The position numbers and the translations under genes were made by a program. The notes beneath the pieces are model-generated. The model saw nothing but the letters and a program-made list of their open reading frames with translations, was not told the DNA's origin and ran no database searches. Positions 1-7,232 of a stretch of 15,860 nt of DNA are shown one piece after another. Each line of letters starts with the position of its first letter. Positions within the stretch are counted from its first letter, which is position 1. Where the stretch lies: the NCBI GenBank assembly GCA_964402405.1, contig CAYOCE010000033.1:1-15860 (forward strand). Reading direction: 5' to 3'. This DNA comes from CAYOCE01 sp964402405 (GTDB taxonomy: Bacteria > Pseudomonadota > Alphaproteobacteria > UBA7879).

Positions 1-21
1 TCTGAAACCCCTCTATTTTCA

Positions 22-61
22 TGGATCCCGGCCTATGCCGGGATGGTCTAAAGACCATTTT
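22..61 (+). terminator. Palindromic repeat followed by a terminator-like hairpin
   Basis: Positions 22-47 are a 26-bp unit whose core is ATCCCGGC (25-32) paired with GCCGGGAT (37-44) around a 4-base loop. It recurs at 7971-7996 with one mismatch and, more diverged, at 14537-14562. It runs directly into a second perfect hairpin, ATGGTCT (43-49) with AGACCAT (52-58), and then four T residues (58-61). This is the usual shape of a weak Rho-independent terminator and probably ends a plus-strand gene left of the window. The two hairpins overlap at 43-44, so they may be alternative folds. Both are seen directly; termination is inferred. Confidence 0.5.
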
Positions 62-268
62 CAATACTTTTCAGGCTTTTTGACTCTAGGTTTCTGCCTC
101 CCGGATATGCTGTGACGCGTGGCGCGATCTCGCTACACTCTCATATTTACATCTTTCGAGAACTATCTCTCCTTCCGGGAGGGTAGGCTCCAGCACAGAT
201 GGGGATTCAATCCTTAATCCAAACTTCATCGTGGAAAACCGAAGTTCAAAAAGTATGTCAAATTTTCT
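62..268. other. Spacer upstream of pdhA, no convincing gene
   Basis: This stretch separates the terminator-like hairpin from the pdh promoter. I see only a 9-bp inverted repeat, CCTCCCGGA (97-105) with TCCGGGAGG (174-182), enclosing about 68 bases. A minus-strand frame stays open here (86-331), but it covers the pdh promoter and its translation matches no family I know, so I do not call it a gene. The region may be decayed repeat or gene remnant. Confidence 0.4.
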
Positions 269-298
269 TTGACTCATTTCCCTATCTCTTGATATGAT
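269..298 (+). promoter_or_regulatory. Sigma70-type promoter of the pdhABC operon
   Basis: TTGACT (269-274, 5 of 6 to consensus) and TATGAT (293-298, 5 of 6) are separated by 18 bp. Transcription would start near 305 and leave a leader of about 40 nt before the pdhA ATG at 345. No hairpin or operator is evident around it. The match is seen in sequence; activity is inferred. Confidence 0.7.
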
Positions 299-344
299 CC
301 GCCGTACTTTCATTTTATATAGAATTTGCAAGGAATTTTTTTGA

Positions 345-1334
345 ATGCCAAAAATACTAAAATCCGGTATGGAAGGATTGTCTCAGCAACAGCTGATGAC
401 CCTCTATCAAGATATGCTGTTGATTCGCCGGTTCGAAGAACGGGCGGGGCAGTTGTATGGCATGGGGCTGATTGCAGGATTTTGCCATTTGTATATTGGC
501 CAAGAGGCCGTGGTGGTAGGGTTGCAATCTGTTATGAAGGCCACTGACACGGTGATCACGGCCTATCGAGACCATGGTCATATGTTGGCCTGTGGGATGG
601 ATCCTAAGGGAGTCATGGCGGAATTGACAGGTCGTATTGATGGATACTCCAAAGGAAAAGGGGGATCCATGCACATGTTCAGCCGCGAAAAGAATTTCTT
701 CGGGGGACATGGGATAGTAGGGTCGCAAGTATCCATTGGAACAGGCCTCGCATTTGCTCATCAATATCGGAATGATGGAAATGTTTGTGTAGCCTATATG
801 GGCGATGGAGCCTCAAACCAAGGTCAGGTTTATGAATCCTTTAACATGGCGGCCCTATGGAAATTGCCGGTCCTTTATATCATTGAAAATAATCGCTATG
901 CCATGGGGACCTCTGTTCCACGCCATGCCGCAGGAGATGGTCTTTATAAGCGCGGAGAACCCTATGGAATTCCAGGGGAGCAAGTGGATGGCATGGATAT
1001 ATTTGCTGTGCGAGAGAGGGGAAAAGTTGCCCTTGATTATGTGCGCGCAGGTAAGGGACCCTATATCCTTGAGATGGATACCTATCGCTATCGGGGACAT
1101 TCCATGTCAGACCCTGGAAATTATAGAACCAAGGACGAGGTTGAAGATTATCGCCAAACGCGGGATCCTTTGTTGAATATGCAGCTGGACCTGATTCAAA
1201 ATGGATTCGCAACCGAGGATGATCTAAAGGCTTTGGAAAAACCTATTAAAGATATTGTTCTGGAGTCTGTGGAGTTTTCCCAAACATCCCCGGAACCAGA
1301 TCCAAGTGAGCTTTATACTGATGTATTGTTATAA
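345..1334 (+). CDS. pdhA: Pyruvate dehydrogenase E1 component, alpha subunit
   Basis: With PdhB this forms the thiamine-diphosphate-dependent E1 enzyme, which decarboxylates pyruvate and transfers the acetyl group to the lipoyl arm of E2 in the cytoplasmic pyruvate dehydrogenase complex. The 329-residue length fits the alpha2beta2 E1 family. The cofactor motif is clear: GDGASNQG begins at residue 143 and the closing asparagines are at 172-173 (ENNRYAMG). GKGGSMH (94-100) and the active-site loop YRYRGHSMSDP (237-247) are also typical. The start at 345 is supported by AGGA at 331-334, 10 bases upstream. It is the first gene of an operon, 12 bp before pdhB, with a good promoter at 269-298. Alternative branched-chain 2-oxoacid or acetoin E1 subunits are unlikely given the close fit to the PdhA pattern and the E2 gene that follows. 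Confidence 0.96.
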   Translation: MPKILKSGMEGLSQQQLMTLYQDMLLIRRFEERAGQLYGMGLIAGFCHLYIGQEAVVVGLQSVMKATDTVITAYRDHGHMLACGMDPKGVMAELTGRIDGYSKGKGGSMHMFSREKNFFGGHGIVGSQVSIGTGLAFAHQYRNDGNVCVAYMGDGASNQGQVYESFNMAALWKLPVLYIIENNRYAMGTSVPRHAAGDGLYKRGEPYGIPGEQVDGMDIFAVRERGKVALDYVRAGKGPYILEMDTYRYRGHSMSDPGNYRTKDEVEDYRQTRDPLLNMQLDLIQNGFATEDDLKALEKPIKDIVLESVEFSQTSPEPDPSELYTDVLL

Positions 1335-1346
1335 GGAAAATCAATC

Positions 1347-2333
1347 ATGCCAGAATTAACTGTACGCGAGGCCCTACGGGACGCCATGGCTGAAGAAATG
1401 CGCCGGGACCCAGATGTATTTGTCATGGGCGAGGAAGTGGCTGAATACCAAGGGGCCTACAAGGTAACCCAAGGGTTGTTGCAGGAATTTGGGGCAAAAC
1501 GAGTGATTGACACCCCCATTACCGAGCATGGTTTTGCAGGGCTAGGGGTAGGGGCCGCGTTTTTAGGGTTGAAACCAATTGTGGAATTCATGACCTTTAA
1601 TTTTGCCATGCAGGCCATCGATCATATTATCAACTCGGCTGCGAAAACTCTGTATATGTCAGGGGGCCAGATGGGTTGCCCCATTGTATTCCGAGGTCCT
1701 AATGGGCCAGCTGCTCGGGTGGGTGCCCAGCATTCCCATTGCTTTGCCAGTTGGTATGCCCACTGCCCAGGGCTCAAGGTCATTGCGCCCTATAGTGCAG
1801 CGGATGCGAAGGGATTATTAAAAGCAGCCATACGCGATCCAAATCCGGTGGTGTTTTTGGAAAATGAGTTGATGTATGGTCAAAAGTTTGATGTTTCAGA
1901 GGATTCGGATCTTGTTATTCCCATTGGCAAGGCCAGCGTGGTGCGATCTGGGACAGATGTCACCATTGTCACGTTTTCGTTGATGGTAGGGAAGGCATTG
2001 AAGGCAGCAGAGATATTGGCCGAACAAGGGATATCAGCCGAGGTCATTGATCTTAGAACCCTCCGGCCCCTGGATATGGAAACGGTATTGCAATCGGTTG
2101 TGAAAACGAATCGGTTGGTTACGGTTGAGGAAGGATTCCCCTATGCGGGAATTGGATCTGAAATCTCTGCCCAAATTATGGAAGTAGGATTTGATTACTT
2201 GGATGCCCCCGTTGTGCGGGTCACCGCTGTTGACGTGCCCCATCCCTATGCGGCAAACTTGGAAAAATTGGCGTTGCCTCAGATTGAGCAAATTGTGGCT
2301 GCGGCCAAAGAAGTTGTGTATCACCGCGCTTAA
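1347..2333 (+). CDS. pdhB: Pyruvate dehydrogenase E1 component, beta subunit (no lipoyl domain)
   Basis: This is the partner of PdhA in the E1 heterotetramer and supplies the residues that activate thiamine diphosphate. The cofactor-activating glutamate is in [16 protein letters not shown] (E60). The region around 120-140 ([19 protein letters not shown]) and the C-terminal transketolase domain with LRTLRPLD and [14 protein letters not shown] are characteristic. The protein begins directly with the catalytic domain at [10 protein letters not shown] and has 328 residues. Many free-living alphaproteobacterial PdhB proteins are about 130 residues longer because of an N-terminal lipoyl domain; this short form is what Rickettsia-type bacteria carry. 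AAGGA lies about 9 bases upstream of the ATG. The spacing to pdhA (12 bp) and pdhC (18 bp) indicates one transcript. Confidence 0.96.
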   Translation: MPELTVREALRDAMAEEMRRDPDVFVMGEEVAEYQGAYKVTQGLLQEFGAKRVIDTPITEHGFAGLGVGAAFLGLKPIVEFMTFNFAMQAIDHIINSAAKTLYMSGGQMGCPIVFRGPNGPAARVGAQHSHCFASWYAHCPGLKVIAPYSAADAKGLLKAAIRDPNPVVFLENELMYGQKFDVSEDSDLVIPIGKASVVRSGTDVTIVTFSLMVGKALKAAEILAEQGISAEVIDLRTLRPLDMETVLQSVVKTNRLVTVEEGFPYAGIGSEISAQIMEVGFDYLDAPVVRVTAVDVPHPYAANLEKLALPQIEQIVAAAKEVVYHRA

Positions 2334-2351
2334 CAAACGAAAGGATTACCT

Positions 2352-3584
2352 ATGTCCATCAAGATTTTAATGCCGGCTTTGTCTCCCACCATGGAACAGG
2401 GGAATTTAGTTAAATGGCATAAAAAAGAGGGAGATGCTGTTAAATCCGGGGAGGTTCTTGCGGAAATCGAAACCGACAAGGCCACCATGGAGGTGGAGGC
2501 CGTTGATGAAGGTATTTTAATCAAGATTTTGGTAGAGGCAGGATCCCAAGATGTGGCCGTGAATACACCGATTGCCCTCTTGATTGAGGAAGACGAAGAC
2601 AGAGAGGCAGCCCTTGCGGCATTTTCCTCCGAGGTGCCTGCGGTTTCCAAGGCTGCGCCTATAGAGGTAGAAAAGAAAAGTCCTGCAAAGACTGCTGCGC
2701 CAATGGCCACCCAGAGTACGGAGAGTGTAGAAGGTAGCGATCGTCTGTTTGTTAGTCCTCTGGCTCGGCGTATGGCGGAAAAACATGGTATAAATCTGGA
2801 TAATATCAAAGGAACAGGCCCCCGGTCTCGGATTATTGCGCGGGATGTGGAGGGATGCTCTGCCCCTGCTCGTAGCACTGGTACAAGTAATGTGACGGCG
2901 GATCCTGGACGGGATGAGCCTTTGTCCACCATGCGCCAAGTCATTGCAAAACGTTTAACGGAATCCAAGCAAACAGTTCCCCATTTTTATTTGACCATTG
3001 ATCTGGAAATTGATGAGTTGATGGCCGTGCGGGCCCATATAAATGAAACCCTGACGGATCACAAGGTCAGTGTGAATGATTTTGTGGTGCGGGCAGTGGC
3101 TCTGGCTTTGCAAGAAGTTCCAGAATCCAATGTTTCCTGGATGGGGGATAAGATCCGATATTATGATCATTCCAATATCGCCATTGCCGTGTCCATTGAG
3201 GGCGGGCTGATTACCCCCATCGTACGGGCCGCAGAAACAAAGGCCATTGTGCCCTTATCCCGTGAAATCAAAGAACTTGTAGGGCGTGCCCGGGACGGCA
3301 AGTTAAAGCCCAACGAATTCCAAGGGGGATCCTTCAGTATTTCCAACATGGGCATGTATGGGGTCAAAGAATTTTCAGCCATCATCAATCCTCCCCAGGC
3401 AGCGATCCTAGCTGTGGGTGCTGGAACGGAACGTCCCATTGTAAAAAAAGGCGCTCTAGAGATTGCAACCCAAATGACAGTGACCCTGTCTGTTGACCAT
3501 CGAGCCATTGATGGCAAGGTGGGGGCTGATTTCCTAAATGCCTTCCGTCAATACATAGAAAACCCTTTGTTTTTAGTGATGTAG
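2352..3584 (+). CDS. pdhC: Pyruvate dehydrogenase E2, dihydrolipoamide acetyltransferase
   Basis: This is the core subunit of the pyruvate dehydrogenase complex and transfers the acetyl group from its lipoyl arm to coenzyme A. Three modules are visible in the 410 residues. There is a single N-terminal lipoyl domain (about 1-80) with the lipoylated lysine in [13 protein letters not shown] (K43). A charged and Ala/Pro linker follows, then a peripheral-subunit-binding domain (about 134-168, [14 protein letters not shown]). The C-terminal catalytic domain has the active-site motif DHRAIDG (H383, D387). A ribosome site AAGGA stands about 7 bases before the ATG. No lpd (E3) gene follows, so E3 must be encoded elsewhere. 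The other acyltransferases, SucB and BkdB, share this layout, but the position behind pdhAB settles the assignment. Confidence 0.96.
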   Translation: MSIKILMPALSPTMEQGNLVKWHKKEGDAVKSGEVLAEIETDKATMEVEAVDEGILIKILVEAGSQDVAVNTPIALLIEEDEDREAALAAFSSEVPAVSKAAPIEVEKKSPAKTAAPMATQSTESVEGSDRLFVSPLARRMAEKHGINLDNIKGTGPRSRIIARDVEGCSAPARSTGTSNVTADPGRDEPLSTMRQVIAKRLTESKQTVPHFYLTIDLEIDELMAVRAHINETLTDHKVSVNDFVVRAVALALQEVPESNVSWMGDKIRYYDHSNIAIAVSIEGGLITPIVRAAETKAIVPLSREIKELVGRARDGKLKPNEFQGGSFSISNMGMYGVKEFSAIINPPQAAILAVGAGTERPIVKKGALEIATQMTVTLSVDHRAIDGKVGADFLNAFRQYIENPLFLVM

Positions 3585-3630
3585 GTCTATTTTTTAAGTT
3601 CATTGTAAAAAAGACTAAAATTAAAAGAAA

Positions 3631-3665
3631 TTGAGCGGCATTTGCTCAAGAACGTGTAATTTTTT
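3631..3665 (+). terminator. Possible weak terminator after pdhC
   Basis: A perfect 6-bp stem, TTGAGC (3631-3636) with GCTCAA (3644-3649), encloses a 7-base loop and lies about 47 bp past the pdhC stop. The T run (3660-3665) begins 10 bases after the stem, further than in a classical Rho-independent terminator, so the call is weak. The composite repeat that follows may contribute to ending transcription. Confidence 0.3.
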
Positions 3666-3788
3666 ACCATCATTCCGGCCCGTGAACGGCACGCTCTCAC
3701 GTTGTCATCCCGAATCTCGCTCGCTAAAACTCGGGGGCCAGGATGGCGATATTAAGGGAAACTATCGCTCGCGGTTTGGAATGGCGGT
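3666..3788. repeat. Composite inverted-repeat element between pdhC and the secreted-protein gene
   Basis: The outer ends are imperfect inverted repeats: ACCATCATTCC at 3666-3676 pairs with GGAATGGCGGT at 3778-3788, with CATTCC/GGAATG fully matched. A nested pair, GTCATCC (3704-3710) and GGATGGC (3741-3747), encloses CCCGA/TCGGG. The CATCC...GGATGG theme also appears in the larger element at 6864-7057. The element is more GC-rich than the AT-rich DNA that follows it (3789-3964). That AT-rich stretch holds no gene and contains a short direct repeat AAAATTCAAT around 3899-3920. This looks like a degenerate member of a palindromic repeat family with no coding capacity. Confidence 0.5.
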
Positions 3789-3964
3789 GTTTTATTTTTA
3801 ATATCAGACTACTAAAATTACCCCATAAAAATCAGAAAACCTTCCATAAACCCCCTATTTTTATTGAAATTCGTTGAGGTATTTTAAACTTAATCCAATA
3901 AAATTCAATTAAAATTCAATATAAATAAAAAAGTAAATAAAGTAAAAAATATTAAAAACCCCCA

Positions 3965-3993
3965 TTGACATGTAATTACATATTGAATATCAA
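3965..3993 (+). promoter_or_regulatory. Promoter of the 930-residue secreted-protein gene, with palindrome in the spacer
   Basis: A perfect TTGACA (3965-3970) and TATCAA (3988-3993, 4 of 6) are 17 bp apart. The start codon is 32 bases beyond the -10 element, with AGGGG (4013-4017) as ribosome site. A perfect 12-bp palindrome, ATGTAATTACAT (3970-3981), begins at the last base of the -35 box and fills most of the spacer, a classical position for a repressor operator. The elements are seen directly; regulation is inferred. Confidence 0.6.
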
Positions 3994-4024
3994 TCCAATC
4001 TGATGTTTTAAAAGGGGATTTAAT

Positions 4025-6817
4025 ATGCTAAAAAAGTTTTTTATATATTCATTTACAATAACATTTATTGTTAATAGTTGTTTAGGTGCAAAAGGTTCTG
4101 ATAGAAGGATGGATGTGGATGATTCTGCTATGCGGGCTGTATCTCCTGTGCCTGAAGAGATTCTTAGACCGAATCAAACATTAAATTCTCCAACAAAATC
4201 TGTAAGACAATCTCCCAAAGGAGTAGTATCTACAAGACACATATCTTCCCAAAATCGTGAAAATGAAGGTAGTGCTGATCAATTCAGAGCTAAAACCCTT
4301 GAAGAACAAGATAGAGACTATGCTTTGTGGCTAGCACAGCAAAAATCACCTTTAAAACTTAGACATGGACGAAAAGCTGATCCTCGAGTTGTTCAATCTC
4401 TGAAGGAGAGTGAAGAATGTGCTAGGAAACTAGAGCAGCAGTTACGGGGAGAGAAGACATTCAAAAAGGGAAAAGGTTCTAGAAAAAAGAGAGTTGAGGA
4501 GACAACCTTTCCACAAGAGAGCTCCAGTAGATCGACAAGTACAACAACTACTACTACAACACCTACGACGGTAACTGCAGTTGCTAGACGCTCTTCGCCG
4601 GACTTATTTAGGTCCACGGATTCTCAGGATGAGTTAGATGCATCACCACAGATAACTCAGAGAAGGATCATGGTAGTAAATTTACTCAATAGAGCACCTG
4701 CGCCAACTCCACGCTTATTGGCTTCATTGACCGAGAGCCCTACACCTTCTGAATTAGCTAGGCAATTGGCGGAATCGCCTGTAAAATCTGTAGTAGCTGA
4801 AGCTTTAGAAACTGACATGCCTGATGAAGATCTTCATCAGAAAAAAGGTCCGCTCACGAGAGAAAGACCTATCACACCAACTATATTACGTGAGTCAAGT
4901 CTTCCAATCCATAGACTTGTGACTCCCCTCATGCCACAAAGGCCACCAGTTGTGAGACGAATGCCTAATAATGATCCCAATAGAAGGGTTCGTTTTGCCG
5001 ATCCTGCAGTAACAACCTCTTCCGTGACAAGTGCAGCTGCGATAACTTCTTCAGTAACGCATACTGTTGCTCAACAGGGGCAACCTATTGTTGAGCCAAC
5101 TTCACCTGCTCGCACGAGCACTATAGGTGCTGCTCCCCATACACCAAAAAGCGTTAGCCCTGGTATTATTGTGCCACCAACACCAGATACGCCTGTATCA
5201 AAGTCAAGTGACACAACATCACCAAATTCACCACCAAGACAGCGCTTTGCATTTGAAGAAGATAGTCCTTTGCCAAGATCAGAAACGACTGCAGTTACAT
5301 CTTTAAATGGAACTTCTGAATTACTACCTCAGATTTCTTCAGTCCATTCAGATGACTCCGATTATTCCTCTGATTCAGAGACTAGCACTAGGACTGCACC
5401 TCCCACACAAGATCCAAACAGGCAATCTGCATCACAAATATTGAGAAGAATGAATAGGAAAAGAGGTCATCTTGATTTGGAGGCTGTAGCAGCAATAAGT
5501 ACTACAACAGCTTCTACTTCTTCAGCAGCTGCTAGCACAAGTGTAGATACAGAAGGTGATCCCCTCCAGAAAAGGAGAAGAGTAGGAGATGATGAAGATT
5601 CTTCACTTTCTCAGCTTGCTAGAATAGCAGAAGAAGAAATACAAGCAGAACGAAGGGCAGCAGAACAAGGTTTTTATGCGGAAGATTTAGGATATCTTCC
5701 AACACCTCAGGAAGCTCCGTCTTCAGAGGATAATCCTGGGTATTCTCAAGAACCTAGTGGATTAGAGGAAGAAATGCATGCAGAGCAGCAATATGCAGCA
5801 GATCAAGAGGCGGCTAATGCATATCTTGCAGAAGACGGTCCAGATTCAGATAATGGATCAATCACGTCTTCTCAAGTTGATGGACTTCTTAATATGGAAG
5901 AAGAGATAGCTGCAGAACAGCAACTTTTACAAGAACAAATCGATCAAGAAATGCTTGAACTCTATAACCTAGAGTTAGAAGAACAAGCTGAGATAGCCCA
6001 GAGACAAGAGGAAATGGATGCGTGGGATCAAACCATCCATGATTATCTGGGCAGAAGCAACTTGAGGAGCACCTATGATAGTTTGCTGCTTCACATTCAA
6101 AATCCCTATTTAACAGGGGTAGCTCATCTAAATGCTCTCTATAGATTAAGCTATCTTTGTGCATTCAAAGTTTTACGCTCAAAAAATCTCTCCAACCCAG
6201 GAGTCTTTAATGAAGAAGAGGAAGGATGGCTAGAGTACGCTAGAAATTTAGCTAAAGAAGCAGCTGAACTGGAACCTACTTATGATGTTGCTCCTGTGTT
6301 GTTTCAGGATCCCGAAACTCAAAGGGCTTTGGAATATGTGGCCAATGCCCCTCTGGGGGTGAATGTGTCTTTTCCTGTTTCTCTAGACTGGCTGAGTGGA
6401 CAAGTAGGTCAAGTAGCTCGACAATATCTTGTTGATTTAGAACAATTAAAAATAAACTGGGGTATGCATCCTGCAGCTGCTGTAGAACCAGTAGTTGAAC
6501 CCGAGCAGCCTAATGGGACAAGCACGTCTGTAACGACTTCTTCCGCGACAGGGGCATCCTCAGTGGATCAACCTAGCGTTGCGACCACCTCTTCCTCTAC
6601 AGGTGGAACAGCGGCTTCAGTTATACAGCGGGATTTAGATTCGGCTGGTCCTTCTGATCAACTATTGCCTGAGGTGTGGGGTACTCTTTCTCTTGCACAA
6701 GGGCAGATTTCACCTACCAAACGTTTTGTAGGGCATTTTATGGTGCCTGGGCAAGGGTTCCTATCAGGTGTAGTTAACCCCCTTCGTAGTCCAAAATCGT
6801 TACATAAAAAATCGTAA
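4025..6817 (+). CDS. Large secreted low-complexity protein with host-like motifs (candidate effector)
   Basis: I do not recognise a family. The 930-residue protein starts with a Sec-type signal peptide (MLKKFF, hydrophobic to about 17, then NSCLGA; cleavage near 22, or a poor lipobox at C19). Residues 30-520 look disordered and rich in Ser, Thr, Pro and charge, with a Thr tract at 173-183. About two dozen S/T-P pairs occur, several as S-P-x-K/R (55-58, 251-254, 360-363, 896-899). Basic clusters resembling nuclear localisation signals are KKGKGSRKKR (147-156), RRMNRKR (474-480) and KRRRV (516-520, followed by an acidic run). RRVRFADP (320-327) matches the RVxF docking pattern. A Glu/Gln-rich coiled-coil-like part (531-665) holds three degenerate repeats of about 45 residues. 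A helical segment (about 665-815) may be the only folded domain, before a Ser/Thr-rich tail. The gene has its own promoter and ribosome site and uses more A/T-ending codons than pdhABC. A structural or surface protein is an alternative; host targeting is inferred. Confidence 0.85.
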   Translation: MLKKFFIYSFTITFIVNSCLGAKGSDRRMDVDDSAMRAVSPVPEEILRPNQTLNSPTKSVRQSPKGVVSTRHISSQNRENEGSADQFRAKTLEEQDRDYALWLAQQKSPLKLRHGRKADPRVVQSLKESEECARKLEQQLRGEKTFKKGKGSRKKRVEETTFPQESSSRSTSTTTTTTTPTTVTAVARRSSPDLFRSTDSQDELDASPQITQRRIMVVNLLNRAPAPTPRLLASLTESPTPSELARQLAESPVKSVVAEALETDMPDEDLHQKKGPLTRERPITPTILRESSLPIHRLVTPLMPQRPPVVRRMPNNDPNRRVRFADPAVTTSSVTSAAAITSSVTHTVAQQGQPIVEPTSPARTSTIGAAPHTPKSVSPGIIVPPTPDTPVSKSSDTTSPNSPPRQRFAFEEDSPLPRSETTAVTSLNGTSELLPQISSVHSDDSDYSSDSETSTRTAPPTQDPNRQSASQILRRMNRKRGHLDLEAVAAISTTTASTSSAAASTSVDTEGDPLQKRRRVGDDEDSSLSQLARIAEEEIQAERRAAEQGFYAEDLGYLPTPQEAPSSEDNPGYSQEPSGLEEEMHAEQQYAADQEAANAYLAEDGPDSDNGSITSSQVDGLLNMEEEIAAEQQLLQEQIDQEMLELYNLELEEQAEIAQRQEEMDAWDQTIHDYLGRSNLRSTYDSLLLHIQNPYLTGVAHLNALYRLSYLCAFKVLRSKNLSNPGVFNEEEEGWLEYARNLAKEAAELEPTYDVAPVLFQDPETQRALEYVANAPLGVNVSFPVSLDWLSGQVGQVARQYLVDLEQLKINWGMHPAAAVEPVVEPEQPNGTSTSVTTSSATGASSVDQPSVATTSSSTGGTAASVIQRDLDSAGPSDQLLPEVWGTLSLAQGQISPTKRFVGHFMVPGQGFLSGVVNPLRSPKSLHKKS
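5630..6007 (+). repeat. Three degenerate repeats of about 45 residues in the secreted protein
   Basis: Within the coding sequence the motif EEE-[IM]-x-A-E-[RQ]-[RQ] recurs at residues 536-544, 581-589 and 625-633, spaced 45 and 44 residues apart. The first two units also share a downstream AED element (552-554 and 602-604) and a Ser-rich acidic stretch. The third unit runs into a continuous Glu/Gln-rich helix. DNA identity between units is low, so the duplication is old or maintained at protein level. Coordinates are approximate at the right end. Confidence 0.55.
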
Positions 6818-6863
6818 ATATACTTCTATTATATAACTTTTTTAATCATCCCCGCGGCTCAGC

Positions 6864-7057
6864 GTCATCCTGAGCCGTGAGCGAAGCGACTCGCCACGGC
6901 ATAGCCGTTAGGCGTAGCCGGGACGTGCGTAAGGATCCAGTACACATGAGAGGGCATAGCCCTCACTTTATAAAGAAAAAACAAAGTGATAGCTGCGCTA
7001 TCTCATTTGTGCTGGATCCCTCGACAACGCTCGCTAAAGCTCGCTGCTCAGGATGAC
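6864..7057. repeat. Long inverted-repeat (MITE/REP-like) element with nested mini-hairpins
   Basis: The 12-bp ends match perfectly: GTCATCCTGAGC (6864-6875) and GCTCAGGATGAC (7046-7057). A central pair of arms, 6933-6969 and 6983-7018, starts and ends at GGATCC and CACTTT/AAAGTG and closes on an A-rich loop. Each arm carries its own 6-bp hairpin: GAGGGC/GCCCTC (6949-6963) and GATAGC/GCTATC (6988-7002). The left flank has an extra segment of about 45 bp (around 6890-6932) with its own small palindromes that has no equal on the right. I see no open frame. It fills the 415-bp gap between the two secreted-protein genes; the remainder (6818-6863 and 7058-7155) holds nothing I can name. It could end transcription, act as an mRNA-stabilising structure or be a non-autonomous mobile element. 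Confidence 0.75.
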
Positions 7058-7155
7058 ATCATTTTTATCCATCTATGAGACTCTTTGGCCTGACTCAGGG
7101 TGCCTAGTGGGAAAAATACATCATTTTCAAAGACTTTTAAAAATAAACATCAAAT

Positions 7156-7200
7156 AACCTAAAATAATAGGTTGACTTTTCAGGCTGTCCCCATTAATAA
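7156..7200 (+). promoter_or_regulatory. Probable promoter of the 227-residue secreted-protein gene
   Basis: TTGACT (7172-7177) is followed after 17 bp by TAATAA (7195-7200, only 3 of 6 to consensus). A perfect 6-bp inverted repeat, AACCTA (7156-7161) and TAGGTT (7168-7173), overlaps the start of the -35 box and could bind a regulator. The distance from -35 to the ribosome site (AGGGG at 7223-7227) is 51 bp, compared with 48 bp for the gene at 4025, and the leaders look alike. Confidence 0.4.
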
Positions 7201-7232
7201 TCCCCGAAATTATATTATATAAAGGGGTTTAG

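Noticed and set aside
86..331. Minus-strand open frame of 81 codons upstream of pdhA
   Set aside because: It covers the well-matched pdh promoter and leader, resembles no family I know and contains an inverted repeat. A shorter start (MSQRKFDIL) has a GGGAA before it, so a tiny gene cannot be fully excluded.
4025..4090. Lipoprotein signal at Cys19 of the large secreted protein
   Set aside because: The residues before the cysteine (I-V-N-S-C) fit the lipobox poorly and an Ala at 22 offers a signal-peptidase I site. Lipidation is possible but not supported.
4393..4617. Minus-strand open frame opposite the secreted-protein gene
   Set aside because: It is the antisense shadow of the Thr-rich tract (runs of Val read from ACA/ACT repeats), with no ribosome site or family match.
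6864..7057. Insertion sequence
   Set aside because: Inverted-repeat ends are present but there is no transposase frame and no evident target duplication, so it is called a repeat element, not an IS.
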